From NCBI GenBank assembly GCA_002342175.1, contig DDPL01000032.1, forward strand, positions 1 through 11,784: a stretch of 11,784 nt of DNA, read 5' to 3'. The notes under the pieces were generated by a model, which saw only the letters and a program-made list of their open reading frames with translations, had not been told where the DNA came from and did not search any database. Of this stretch, positions 1 through 7,949 are shown one piece after another (the first letter of the stretch is position 1; every line of letters begins with the position of its first letter). This stretch comes from Legionellales bacterium UBA2469. GTDB taxonomy: Bacteria > Pseudomonadota > Gammaproteobacteria > Legionellales > Legionellaceae. The translations under genes were made by a program, and so were the position numbers.

Positions 1-37
1 ACATTTTCATGGAGTTACAACAGAAAGATAACAAGAG

Positions 38-65
38 TTGCTTTCACCACTATATGTTCTATAAT
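38..65 (+). promoter_or_regulatory. Candidate sigma70 promoter of dotA
   Basis: A perfect -10 hexamer TATAAT lies at 60-65, with a weaker -35 TTGCTT at 38-43 (3 of 6 matches) and a 16-base spacer. Transcription would start near 72, giving a leader of about 45 bases before the dotA start at 116. This is read by eye from consensus; no transcript data. The rest of the 115-base left edge shows no gene I can support. Confidence 0.5.
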
Positions 66-115
66 TTACCATAAGATACTAATAATATTTTATTTGGTGG
101 GTTACGGAGCATCTA

Positions 116-3013
116 ATGCGTTTTCGATTGATAGGCTTTTTTATATTTATGTTCATCTCAGCGGCATTTGCTCAATCGACCGTAACACAAGGTATGTCCT
201 TTACGCCGCCAGCAACTGATTTGTCTTTGATTTATTTATCAAACATATTTGGGGTTGTCGATGGCGTTTTGAGTGGTTCTGGTAGTCAGTTATTTGGACG
301 CATGATGGGGGTTTTCAATTCCGCGGTCCTGGGGCTCGGAAGTATTGTCATCATGTATACGCTGATAGTAGGCACACTCAATACGGCTCAGGAAGGCGAG
401 TTTCTTGGGCGGCATTGGTCCTCAATTTGGATTCCCGTGCGCTGCACGACCGGTTTAAGTCTACTAATCCCTAAAGCTTCAGGTTATTCCATGATTCAAA
501 TTTTAATCATGTGGATAGTGGTCCAGGGAGTCGGCGCTGCAGACCGTATCTGGAACTCAGCTTTAGATTATCTCAATCAAGGGGGGAAAATTGTACAAGC
601 GCAAATGAGCTCTCAGGCGGCATTTTCCTCTGATTCAGCTACGGGCAATCCTACTTATATCGGAGCTTCAAAAATACTAACAGGCCAAGTATGCATGTAC
701 GCACTGCAAAAATATATTGAAAACACGCGTGAGCAATATCTAGAGCAAGCCAAAGATCATCATCCTTATGGACCATGCGCGCCTGATAGTGGCATTTATT
801 CAAACTGGGAAAAATTTTGTAATACAAATGTCCCCGATTTTTTATCAACCGTTGATTTTGTATCCAGTCAACAGACACGTGCGACAGATAGCGGCTATTC
901 ACAACCACTGCCAAATTTCCCTGATAGCATGCTAGAGTTTTATACAAAACTCAATGGAATATGTGGTACCATCAAATGGAACAAACTGAGTACGACACCA
1001 TCAGGCGATTTAGATTCAGACACCATCAAAAAAACATTTCATTTATCGAAACAAGATTTAGATTCCATCAAACAGTCTAGAGCGGTAGCATTGCAACAAA
1101 TGTACACGTCATTAGCAAATATAGCCGTGCAAATGGTAAATAATAATCCGCAGTTTAATGTATCAGGCAATTCTGATCCAAAAACCGATGTTTCTGTTGA
1201 AGCAGTTGTACAATATGGGGCGGCTTTAAACCAAGATCAAGCTGTTTGTAAGGAATGGAATAAAGAATGTAGTTACTGGGGCCCCACAGGCTCTAATGCG
1301 AATAGTGCGCTATTTAATGGAGGGGAATTTAATCAAGCAATATTAACCTATAATAGCCTAATGTCACCAGTATTAAATTTAATGGAAGACACCAAAAATT
1401 TAAAGAAGTCTAAATCATTACGTTCTTTTATAGCAAAAAGCGAGCAAGATGGTTGGATTTTTGCAGGCACATATTTTTTTAAACTCATTAGTTTAAGTGG
1501 TTCGCCAAAATCAGGGATGTCAAAACAAGATGTTATGTCGGGACTAGAATCTTCATTGTTTTATAAGACTGATCAAGTTCAAGATTGCTCAGATACCTCT
1601 ATCAATTCCCTATGCTGGTTTTTAAAAGGATCTTCGACAACACCAGATAAGTCTTTTTTTATTCATTTAGATGCCATGATGAATGGAACATCACCAAGCC
1701 CAAATACTAATATTTGTAATACACCTTTAAAATTTGGAGAATATGATCCCCATAAAGGTTATGTCTCTTTAACCAATGAGAATGAAGAAGAAGGTTTTTC
1801 AAGTGCAGCTTGCTCTTCAACAGTGCTAGGGTATATTGGAAATACCTACTTTCTTGCAATTCCGGGGCAACCAGGCATTACAGCACCTAAAACACCGTCA
1901 TTGAAAATTAAAAATTACGATCTAAAACAATTAAAAATTCGTATCAAACAAAAACCACCATGCGGTCCTATAAAAATATTAGGAAAAAGCTACTGTATAG
2001 GTCGTCCCATCATAGGAGGTTTAATGTCTGCGGCAGAAGGAATAGTGAATAGCCTTGTTGTGGCATTACAAACTTTAGCATCTTGGTTATTTAAGATAAT
2101 GGTGGTGTTCCCATTACAAATTATCATCTGGCCAACTTTGCAAACGGCTTTTAAAATTATCACCACACCAGATCTTAATCCCATTGTAAATCTTGCTAAT
2201 ATGGGAAATTATATGATTGAATCGACACTGATGGGATATTTACAATTATTAGGCATCAGTGTTTTAAGTAGCCTACCTTATATAGGTAATGCCGTAGATA
2301 CAATATTTACATTTGCAATCCCATTATATGCAGCCTGGTTGATGTTCTTTGTTGGTATTGGCTTTATGACAGCATTTTATGTCCCATTACTTCCATATAT
2401 GATCTTTCTATTTGGAAGTATTGCCTGGCTCATGTCGGTTATTGAGGCAATGGTTGCAGGGCCGATTATAGCCCTTGGCATGATGAGTCCCGAAGGAGAG
2501 GGAATCATGGGTAAAAGCGAACAAGGATTTATGTTATTGGTGAATATATTCCTTAGACCTTCGATGATGATCATAGGATTCGTAACTGCTATTGCACTGA
2601 CGTATGTGGGTGTATGGATATTAAACTATGGTTTTGGTACTGCTGCAGAATTCCTTGTCAATACCGATGTTGCAGGGATTAATTCCGGACACTATATGCT
2701 TTCGCAAACCATGGGGCATGCATTTTATATCTTTATTTTCATCTCCATCTATATGACTATCGTACAAAAGTCATTTACATTAATTTACCAATTACCTGAT
2801 AAAGTATTACGTTGGATTGGAGGCCCACAAGAGTCAACCGGTTCAGAAACACAACAATGGTTAGAGGAATCTAAATCAAAAGCAGGCGAATTTCAAAACA
2901 AGTCGATGGAAGGTATAGAAAAAGGTGGCGGTGAAGTTGCGAGTAAAATGTCTAAAGCTGCAGGATCTCAGGGTAAAAAGGGTGGAGAACAGGGCAGTAT
3001 AAAAGCAGAATAA
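116..3013 (+). CDS. dotA: DotA, polytopic inner-membrane protein of the Dot/Icm type IVB secretion system
   Basis: DotA is an inner-membrane component of the Dot/Icm (type IVB) system, related to TraY of IncI plasmids, and is essential for effector delivery in Legionella. This 965-residue protein is somewhat shorter than the Legionella one (about 1,050). It begins with a signal peptide ending AFA-QS near residue 19. Hydrophobic segments lie at about 66-86 and 125-144, then a long polar, cysteine-containing, presumably periplasmic region to about 630, then a cluster of hydrophobic segments at about 640-690, 705-730, 734-775, 817-837 and 868-890. The stretch at 798-823 (MGKSEQGFMLLVNIFLRPSM) fits the conserved DotA/TraY C-terminal region. 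The tail from about 903 is polar and Gly/Lys/Glu-rich. The ATG has a GGAG at 106-109, 6 bases upstream. The gene ends 5 bases from the oppositely oriented dotB, which supports the identification. Confidence 0.93.
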   Translation: MRFRLIGFFIFMFISAAFAQSTVTQGMSFTPPATDLSLIYLSNIFGVVDGVLSGSGSQLFGRMMGVFNSAVLGLGSIVIMYTLIVGTLNTAQEGEFLGRHWSSIWIPVRCTTGLSLLIPKASGYSMIQILIMWIVVQGVGAADRIWNSALDYLNQGGKIVQAQMSSQAAFSSDSATGNPTYIGASKILTGQVCMYALQKYIENTREQYLEQAKDHHPYGPCAPDSGIYSNWEKFCNTNVPDFLSTVDFVSSQQTRATDSGYSQPLPNFPDSMLEFYTKLNGICGTIKWNKLSTTPSGDLDSDTIKKTFHLSKQDLDSIKQSRAVALQQMYTSLANIAVQMVNNNPQFNVSGNSDPKTDVSVEAVVQYGAALNQDQAVCKEWNKECSYWGPTGSNANSALFNGGEFNQAILTYNSLMSPVLNLMEDTKNLKKSKSLRSFIAKSEQDGWIFAGTYFFKLISLSGSPKSGMSKQDVMSGLESSLFYKTDQVQDCSDTSINSLCWFLKGSSTTPDKSFFIHLDAMMNGTSPSPNTNICNTPLKFGEYDPHKGYVSLTNENEEEGFSSAACSSTVLGYIGNTYFLAIPGQPGITAPKTPSLKIKNYDLKQLKIRIKQKPPCGPIKILGKSYCIGRPIIGGLMSAAEGIVNSLVVALQTLASWLFKIMVVFPLQIIIWPTLQTAFKIITTPDLNPIVNLANMGNYMIESTLMGYLQLLGISVLSSLPYIGNAVDTIFTFAIPLYAAWLMFFVGIGFMTAFYVPLLPYMIFLFGSIAWLMSVIEAMVAGPIIALGMMSPEGEGIMGKSEQGFMLLVNIFLRPSMMIIGFVTAIALTYVGVWILNYGFGTAAEFLVNTDVAGINSGHYMLSQTMGHAFYIFIFISIYMTIVQKSFTLIYQLPDKVLRWIGGPQESTGSETQQWLEESKSKAGEFQNKSMEGIEKGGGEVASKMSKAAGSQGKKGGEQGSIKAE

Positions 3014-3018
3014 GAGCA

Positions 3019-4137
3019 TTAATCCTGTTTGCATCCAGCTGTTAATATTTTAAAGGTCCGTTCACTGATAATACCATTTTTTAATTTATCCTCTGCATCG
3101 ATAATCATGGGATGTCCATATTCTTTAACCATACGTCGGGTTGCTGAGGTAATATCATCAGGCTCTTCTTCTAAAAGTTTGTCTCGAATGGTTTCATTAA
3201 AGACTAAATATTCTCTCAGTGCTGCACGTTTACCATCAACTGTTGGTACCAGCTTTTGCCATATACACAAGCGTATGGTTTCTAAAATATCAATGGTACG
3301 ACCCAAACGTTCATCTTTTTCAAAAGAGGTCACCAAACGGCGCATGGTCTCAGCAACACCGGAGGTATGCAAGGTGGTATATACAGGGTGACCCGTGAGT
3401 GCTGCTTCAAGTGCAGCACTAATGGTTTCACTATCTCGACACTCCCCCACTAAAATCAATCGAGGTTTTCGACGTAATGCATTTCGAATGCCATCCGCAA
3501 ATGAAGGTATATGTCGTGGAATCTCAGACTGGCTCACGATAGCTGAGGTGGTCGGGATTTCATCGTACACAAATTCAATGGGAGCTTCATAAGTTAATAC
3601 TTTGCGGTTGGAGTCCTCTTTTTCAATCAAATCACGAATAATCGATGATAAAAGTGTAGATTTGCCAGAACCTGTTGCGCCCGTCACAAAATCAATACCT
3701 TCTTGTGGTGCAATAGCCTCTAATACATCGGGAGGAAGGTTCATATTGGCTAATTTAGGAGGTGTTGTAGGAATGGTTCGCAAAGTGACCTGTATGGCAT
3801 CGTGCCCATCAACTAGACAAGCTGTCGCGTTTACCCTAAATCGAAACCGTTCCCCGCGGGTTGGACGAAACTCATAATGAGTATCAATATCATGACCGGA
3901 GAGCAATTGAGTGGTCGCATTGGGGCCATAAATAGAATTTATCATTTCACTTACTTCAGTATTCGTGATTTGTCGTGAAGTTAGTTGAATTAAGCGGCCA
4001 TAAATCTCAGCATAAATTGGCGCTCCAGACTGTACGGTAATATCTGATGCTTGTTGAGCGGTTGCAAACTCAAGCAACAAATCCATATTGTGTTGCGTGA
4101 ACCGAGGTGGTTCATCTGGCATTTGGATTAGTGTCAC
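3019..4137 (-). CDS. dotB: DotB, Dot/Icm secretion ATPase (PilT/VirB11-like)
   Basis: DotB is a cytosolic hexameric ATPase of the PilT/VirB11 AAA family that docks on DotO at the inner membrane and powers type IVB secretion. At 372 residues it matches the usual size (about 377). Visible motifs are Walker A GATGSGKST at 153-161 (Lys159), the Walker B-type stretch LILVGECRD with Glu232 and the histidine box TTLHTSG with His257. The N-terminal domain with ASDITVQSG and EIYGRLIQL is typical of DotB. The start codon is GTG (4137-4135), preceded by GGTGAG; a methionine at residue 6 is an alternative but has no ribosome binding site. The first 26 bases overlap the end of dotC, so translation is probably coupled. 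It is the last gene of the dotD-dotC-dotB operon and converges on dotA. Confidence 0.95.
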   Translation of the reverse strand: MTLIQMPDEPPRFTQHNMDLLLEFATAQQASDITVQSGAPIYAEIYGRLIQLTSRQITNTEVSEMINSIYGPNATTQLLSGHDIDTHYEFRPTRGERFRFRVNATACLVDGHDAIQVTLRTIPTTPPKLANMNLPPDVLEAIAPQEGIDFVTGATGSGKSTLLSSIIRDLIEKEDSNRKVLTYEAPIEFVYDEIPTTSAIVSQSEIPRHIPSFADGIRNALRRKPRLILVGECRDSETISAALEAALTGHPVYTTLHTSGVAETMRRLVTSFEKDERLGRTIDILETIRLCIWQKLVPTVDGKRAALREYLVFNETIRDKLLEEEPDDITSATRRMVKEYGHPMIIDAEDKLKNGIISERTFKILTAGCKQD

Positions 4138-5077
4138 GATGTCTCACCACGCTGATTATAGGTTGCCAGTTATTACTGGTAATGGTTATTTTAGCCTTAT
4201 TAATACTTTGTTCCAAGCGTCTAAATCGGGTCAATGCTTCTTCATCCTGAGCAACAGCAGCATGCCATTCCCCAGCGTTGGTATTTAAAGCAGGAAGAGC
4301 GGTAATTCTTAAGACTCTATCATCGATATGAATTTCATCGCCATCGCCTGTGACACCTAAATCTGATTGTGAAACATAAGGTGGGGAAACCATATTCATG
4401 GCTAACAATTTTCGGTATAAAATCATGCCATTAAAATCTTCTTTAATTCGAGCAATACTCTCTTCGAGAATGGTATTGGCTTGTTCATTCCCTTTTTCCC
4501 ATCCGCTAGCAATGCCATCCGCCCAAACACGTTGTTCCTCTCGATTAATGGGTAATAGTGATGCATGAGGCAATTCAGGTGCCGTGTAATCCATCCATAA
4601 ATATTCTCTCCAATTTGGCACAGCAGTAATAAAACGAGCTTGCTTATGAACTTTATAAGTTCGATTGGATACGCGTATGGTATTGGTATCTGCTAAGTTC
4701 AATTCATTTCGACCTTCAAGGAGTACAGGAGGCAGCACATTGTGCTCAAGAACCAAAGCATTAAAATCAAAAATTTGGTCTAGGTAACGGGTATGTTTAA
4801 CCAATTCCTCATCGATTTCCTTGGCTCGATATGATAAAGAAGCTTGGGCACCAAGGGTGAGAGCCATTTCACGAAGTGCCGCTTCTCGAATTTTATTGGG
4901 GCCACGTGTATTTTTCTTTTCAGTTTGCATGCGTTTATTATTCATGTTTTGCAAGCGCATGAGATCTTGAGTTGACTGTAATTGAGTTGTTGAAGGCGTA
5001 TATTGTTTATGGGTTGTCGCACACCCTTGTAGAATTAGAATCAGAATCAATAATGGCCTAGTTATCGAATTTTGCAT
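4112..5077 (-). CDS. dotC: DotC, outer-membrane lipoprotein of the Dot/Icm core complex
   Basis: DotC is a lipoprotein that, with DotD, places DotH in the outer membrane and forms part of the Dot/Icm outer-membrane core complex. The 321-residue product (Legionella about 303) has a short hydrophobic leader and lipobox LQGC with Cys19 as the lipidated residue. The body contains stretches I recognise as DotC: TLGAQASLSYRAKEI, NVLPPVLLEGRNELNLAD and PNWREYLWMDY. The ATG start lies inside the end of dotD (20-base overlap) and has no strong Shine-Dalgarno sequence, which suggests translation coupled to dotD. The 3' end overlaps dotB by 26 bases. Residues 270-321 are polar and less recognisable. Confidence 0.94.
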   Translation of the reverse strand: MQNSITRPLLILILILQGCATTHKQYTPSTTQLQSTQDLMRLQNMNNKRMQTEKKNTRGPNKIREAALREMALTLGAQASLSYRAKEIDEELVKHTRYLDQIFDFNALVLEHNVLPPVLLEGRNELNLADTNTIRVSNRTYKVHKQARFITAVPNWREYLWMDYTAPELPHASLLPINREEQRVWADGIASGWEKGNEQANTILEESIARIKEDFNGMILYRKLLAMNMVSPPYVSQSDLGVTGDGDEIHIDDRVLRITALPALNTNAGEWHAAVAQDEEALTRFRRLEQSINKAKITITSNNWQPIISVVRHRDTNPNAR

Positions 5078-5576
5078 ATCTGAGTTCTATCACTTGGTTA
5101 TCCGGATAAACATGAATCATGGCTTTATTTCCAGCTTGATAATCAATGTTTCTTAAAATTTCGGCTAAACTTTGATCTTTAATGTTAAGATTGACCATAA
5201 TTGGAACTGAGGGTGGTGTGCCGAGCGTTCTGAGACGGAAATGTGAGGCATAAGCGATGCGTTCTAACACTTCCTCGGCAGGGCCATTCCAATCGACAGT
5301 CGCTCGAGTTTGGAGTTGATAGGAACTCGGAATATTGACAATATTATTCGTTTCTTTGGGTAAAATAACTTTTTCAACACGAGCCATTGCCATCATTGAG
5401 TGGCTAATGGATGTTGCAGCTTCGGCAATTTTAATACTAGCGTCATCACTAGGAGCATTCATGGGGGGCTTTTTCATCATCGGTGTAGTGGCACAACCAC
5501 TGAGAAAGAGTGATGAACAGATGAATAAAATCCAACGGTTTTTTTGAATGTAAGGTTGTTGAATATTCATAAGCAT
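5058..5576 (-). CDS. dotD: DotD, outer-membrane lipoprotein of the Dot/Icm core complex
   Basis: DotD is a small outer-membrane lipoprotein with a fold like the N-domain of secretins; it works with DotC and DotH in the outer-membrane ring of the type IVB machine. From the ATG at 5576 the product is 172 residues (Legionella about 163), with a signal sequence ending in lipobox LSGC (Cys28) followed by ATTPMMKKP. The C-terminal half, including VNLNIKDQSLAEILRNI and a beta-rich ending ELRYAKFDN, fits the secretin N-domain-like part. The open frame extends to a TTG at 5594, but that would lengthen the leader unusually; ATG at 5570 is also possible. A weak GGG lies 8 bases before the chosen start. 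First gene of the operon, downstream of a TTGACA promoter candidate. Confidence 0.88.
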   Translation of the reverse strand: MLMNIQQPYIQKNRWILFICSSLFLSGCATTPMMKKPPMNAPSDDASIKIAEAATSISHSMMAMARVEKVILPKETNNIVNIPSSYQLQTRATVDWNGPAEEVLERIAYASHFRLRTLGTPPSVPIMVNLNIKDQSLAEILRNIDYQAGNKAMIHVYPDNQVIELRYAKFDN

Positions 5577-5616
5577 TTTATCAACCCATAACAATTAAAT
5601 GGAATGTTTTATTAAG

Positions 5617-5645
5617 ATTCAATCAGTTGTGCTCATCAATGTCAA
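5617..5645 (-). promoter_or_regulatory. Candidate promoter of the dotD-dotC-dotB operon
   Basis: Read on the minus strand, a perfect -35 TTGACA lies at 5645-5640, a 17-base spacer follows, and TTGAAT (4 of 6) lies at 5622-5617. Transcription would begin near 5610, about 33 bases before the dotD ATG at 5576. It sits wholly in the 85-base gap after rsmD, so dotDCB need not rely on the rsmD promoter. No terminator hairpin is evident in the gap, so read-through from rsmD is also possible. Confidence 0.5.
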
Positions 5646-5661
5646 GGTCTATCAATCACAA

Positions 5662-6210
5662 TTATGTAGATAGTTGATATATGCCAAAAAAGACATCACC
5701 CATTTTTCCGTGCTTGATGACAGACCACATTTTTTCATTCATTTCAATTGGTGAGGGGGATTCAATATATAAAATACCTTCATCATTTAAAAGTTGGTGT
5801 TGGATAATGTGATGGATACATCCTTCCCAAAGGCTTTTTCGAAAGGGAGGATCTAGAAAAATAACATCAAATTTTTTCTTGCAATGTTCCAGATAATCTA
5901 AGCAATCGGTTTTAATGACAGTTAAATTTGGATGTTGAAATTGTTTTATGGTTAAGTCAAGATTTTGGTAAACTTTCGAATTGTTTTCTAAAAAAACAAC
6001 TTGAGCGGCTCCTCGAGATGCTGCCTCAAGACCCAAGGCACCTGTTCCTGCAAAAGCATCTAGGCATATAGCGTGTTTGATGTTAAATTGCAAAACATTA
6101 AAAAGCGATTCGCGTAGGCGATTCGGGGTTGGGCGTAAATCACTGGCATCAGGGACTTTGATTTTTTTCCCCTTAAATTGTCCGCCAATGATTTTAATAA
6201 AACCTATCAT
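5662..6210 (-). CDS. rsmD: RsmD, 16S rRNA (guanine-966 N2)-methyltransferase
   Basis: RsmD uses S-adenosylmethionine to methylate N2 of G966 in 16S rRNA of the small ribosomal subunit. The 182-residue protein (E. coli 198) has the family's early signature RPTPNRLRESLFN at 26-38, the SAM-binding loop DAFAGTG at 51-57 with GLEAASRGA after it, an acidic FLENN strand end at about 73-77 and the catalytic DPPF at 120-123. The start is an ATG with AAGGAA 10 bases upstream. It is divergent from ftsY, an arrangement common in gammaproteobacteria, and is followed by dotD on the same strand. Nothing is missing or disrupted. Confidence 0.95.
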   Translation of the reverse strand: MIGFIKIIGGQFKGKKIKVPDASDLRPTPNRLRESLFNVLQFNIKHAICLDAFAGTGALGLEAASRGAAQVVFLENNSKVYQNLDLTIKQFQHPNLTVIKTDCLDYLEHCKKKFDVIFLDPPFRKSLWEGCIHHIIQHQLLNDEGILYIESPSPIEMNEKMWSVIKHGKMGDVFFGIYQLST

Positions 6211-6233
6211 GATGTTATTTTTCCTTGGATTGA

Positions 6234-6267
6234 TATTTGAGCATCTTTAGAAAATGATGCTAAAATA
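6234..6267. repeat. Inverted repeat in the rsmD/ftsY divergent promoter region
   Basis: Two 12-base arms at 6234-6245 and 6256-6267 are complementary at 11 of 12 positions, around a 10-base AT-rich centre; the core arms are AGCATC and GATGCT. The repeat covers most of the predicted ftsY promoter. Because of the symmetry a weaker divergent promoter towards rsmD can be drawn on the other strand (TTAGCA at 6263-6258, TCAAAT at 6240-6235). It may be an operator or only a by-product of overlapping promoters. Confidence 0.45.
6237..6266 (+). promoter_or_regulatory. Candidate promoter of ftsY-ftsE-ftsX
   Basis: TTGAGC at 6237-6242 (4 of 6) and TAAAAT at 6261-6266 (5 of 6) are separated by 18 bases, placing a transcription start near 6273 and the ftsY GTG about 22 bases later. 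It coincides with the inverted repeat in the same gap. Assigned from consensus by eye. Confidence 0.4.
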
Positions 6268-6294
6268 AATTTTTTATGAATAGAGTCTGTTATT

Positions 6295-7302
6295 GTGCGT
6301 AATTGGTTTAAAAAAAATAGTGCCCAAACCCCAGAAAAAGATGTCAATCCACCGGTTTCTGATGATATTCAGCAAACAAATACGGATACTTTAACATCTT
6401 GGCAAAAATTAAAAAATGGGCTGCAAAAAACTAGACAAAATATGGTTTCAAGTTTTAAACAGTTTTTTGGTCAAGACTCGGTTTTGGATGAAGCCTATTG
6501 GGAGGATTTAGAGGCGGTTTTACTTGGGGCTGATTTTGGGCTCAAAACAACTCAGGAATTGATTGAATATTTAAAAAAATTAGCCACACAAAAATCGACT
6601 TTAGATGGTGTTGCCATAAAAGCACTTTTAACGGAATATCTCGTGAATCGTCTAGAGCCGATTGCCAAACCGGTTCACCTAGAATTGAAACATCAACCCC
6701 ATGTGATTTTAATGGTTGGAATCAATGGTGTGGGTAAAACGACAACATTGGCGAAGCTTGCCGCACAGTTTAAATCGCAAGCCAAAATATTAATGGCCGC
6801 GGGCGATACTTTTAGAGCTGCGGCTATAGAACAATTACAGCATTGGGGAGAAAAACAAAATATTCCCGTGATTGCTCAAGGAACGGGTGCGGACAGTGCG
6901 GCGGTTATTTATGATGCTTTACAAGCAGCACGTGCTCGTGGTATTGATTTGTTATTAGCAGATACGGCTGGGCGTTTACATACGCAGTCTCATTTATTAA
7001 ATGAGTTACAGAAAATTACGCGTGTTTTGAAGAAGTTAGATGACCATGCACCACATGATATATGGATGGTTTTAGATGCGAGTATTGGTCAAAATGCGTT
7101 GTCTCAGGTTCGTCAATTTCATGAAGCTTTAGGCATAACGGGATTGATCGTAACTAAATTAGACGGAACGGCAAAGGGTGGTATTTTATTTGCAATTGCT
7201 CAGGAATTTAAAATTCCTTGTTATTACATTGGTGTTGGGGAGGGCGTAGATGATCTGCGACCTTTTGAACCGAAATCTTTTGTGCAGGCAATATTAGGAT
7301 GA
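6295..7302 (+). CDS. ftsY: FtsY, signal recognition particle receptor GTPase
   Basis: FtsY is the membrane-associated SRP receptor; it forms a twin GTPase complex with Ffh to deliver ribosomes making inner-membrane proteins to the translocon. The 335-residue protein has a short polar N-terminal extension (about 1-35), much shorter than the long acidic A domain of E. coli FtsY, then the helical N domain and the G domain. GTPase motifs are GINGVGKTT at 142-150, GDTFRAAA from 170, DTAGR at 223-227 and TKLD at 287-290; the closing GVGEGVDDLRPF is diagnostic. Start is GTG, with only a weak AGAG upstream; an ATG at 6276 is out of frame. Its stop overlaps the ftsE start (ATGA), so it leads an ftsY-ftsE-ftsX operon. 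Confidence 0.96.
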   Translation: MRNWFKKNSAQTPEKDVNPPVSDDIQQTNTDTLTSWQKLKNGLQKTRQNMVSSFKQFFGQDSVLDEAYWEDLEAVLLGADFGLKTTQELIEYLKKLATQKSTLDGVAIKALLTEYLVNRLEPIAKPVHLELKHQPHVILMVGINGVGKTTTLAKLAAQFKSQAKILMAAGDTFRAAAIEQLQHWGEKQNIPVIAQGTGADSAAVIYDALQAARARGIDLLLADTAGRLHTQSHLLNELQKITRVLKKLDDHAPHDIWMVLDASIGQNALSQVRQFHEALGITGLIVTKLDGTAKGGILFAIAQEFKIPCYYIGVGEGVDDLRPFEPKSFVQAILG

Positions 7303-7949
7303 TTATATTTAATCAAGTAACGAAGCGATATACTGGTGGGTTTGAGGCTCTCACTCAAATTAATTTTCGTATAGGTAAAAATGAAATGGTATTTTTAACG
7401 GGCCATTCTGGTGCCGGAAAAAGTACTTTGCTTAAGCTGTTGGCTATGCTTGAGGCACCTTCATCAGGCGAAATCATTGTCAATGAGCAACCTTTGAATA
7501 TGTTAAAGAAAAATCAAATTGCACATTATCGATCACAGCTGGGCATAACGTTTCAATCACCACATTTGTTGAACCATCGATCTATTTTTGAAAATGTGGC
7601 TCTTCCTTTGTTGATTAAAGGCGAATCTAAAGGCGTTATCACCAAACGTGTACATGCAGCACTTGATATGGTAAATCTTTTAAATAAACAAAAAATGTTG
7701 CCTGTTCACTTGTCTTGTGGTGAGCAACAACGAGTCGGTATTGCGCGAGCGATGGTACATAAACCGAGTATTTTACTTGCAGACGAACCCACAGGTAACT
7801 TAGACCCTGAATTATCATCTGAAGTGATGGCGGTGTTTTCACAACTCAATCAAGTGGGGGTTACCATTTTGATTGCTACACATGATTTGCCGTTAATTGC
7901 GAGCATGCGTCATCGAATGATTACGTTAAAAGGAGGACGCATATGCTAA
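7299..7949 (+). CDS. ftsE: FtsE, cell-division ABC ATPase
   Basis: FtsE is the cytosolic ATPase of FtsEX, a type VII ABC complex at the division septum that controls peptidoglycan hydrolases and divisome activity rather than transport. The 216-residue length is typical. Motifs are Walker A GHSGAGKST at 35-43, a Q-loop in TFQSPHLL, Walker B with Asp162-Glu163 in LLADEPTGNLD, and the switch histidine His195 in ATHD. The ABC signature reads LSCGEQQR (138-145) instead of the usual LSGGEQQR: the first glycine is cysteine (codon TGT). All other catalytic residues are intact, so I expect a working protein. It starts within the ftsY stop and its end carries the ftsX ribosome binding site. Confidence 0.96.
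   Translation: MIIFNQVTKRYTGGFEALTQINFRIGKNEMVFLTGHSGAGKSTLLKLLAMLEAPSSGEIIVNEQPLNMLKKNQIAHYRSQLGITFQSPHLLNHRSIFENVALPLLIKGESKGVITKRVHAALDMVNLLNKQKMLPVHLSCGEQQRVGIARAMVHKPSILLADEPTGNLDPELSSEVMAVFSQLNQVGVTILIATHDLPLIASMRHRMITLKGGRIC
7931..7936 (+). promoter_or_regulatory. Ribosome binding site of ftsX inside ftsE
   Basis: A perfect AGGAGG lies 6 bases before the ATG at 7943, within the last codons of ftsE. It fixes the ftsX start at 7943 rather than the in-frame ATG at 7949, and it is the strongest Shine-Dalgarno sequence I noticed in the window. Confidence 0.8.

Noticed and set aside
651..947. Minus-strand open frame of 98 codons inside dotA
   Set aside because: Lies opposite the periplasmic part of DotA with no family resemblance; a shadow frame.
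3000..3040. Bidirectional terminator between dotA and dotB
   Set aside because: No stable GC stem with flanking T/A runs is visible around the 5-base gap.
3029..3877. Open frames on the plus strand inside dotB
   Set aside because: They are antisense to a clear DotB with intact ATPase motifs and resemble no protein family.
5577..5594. TTG start at 5594 for dotD
   Set aside because: It would add six residues before an already complete lipoprotein leader; ATG at 5576 fits the family length better.
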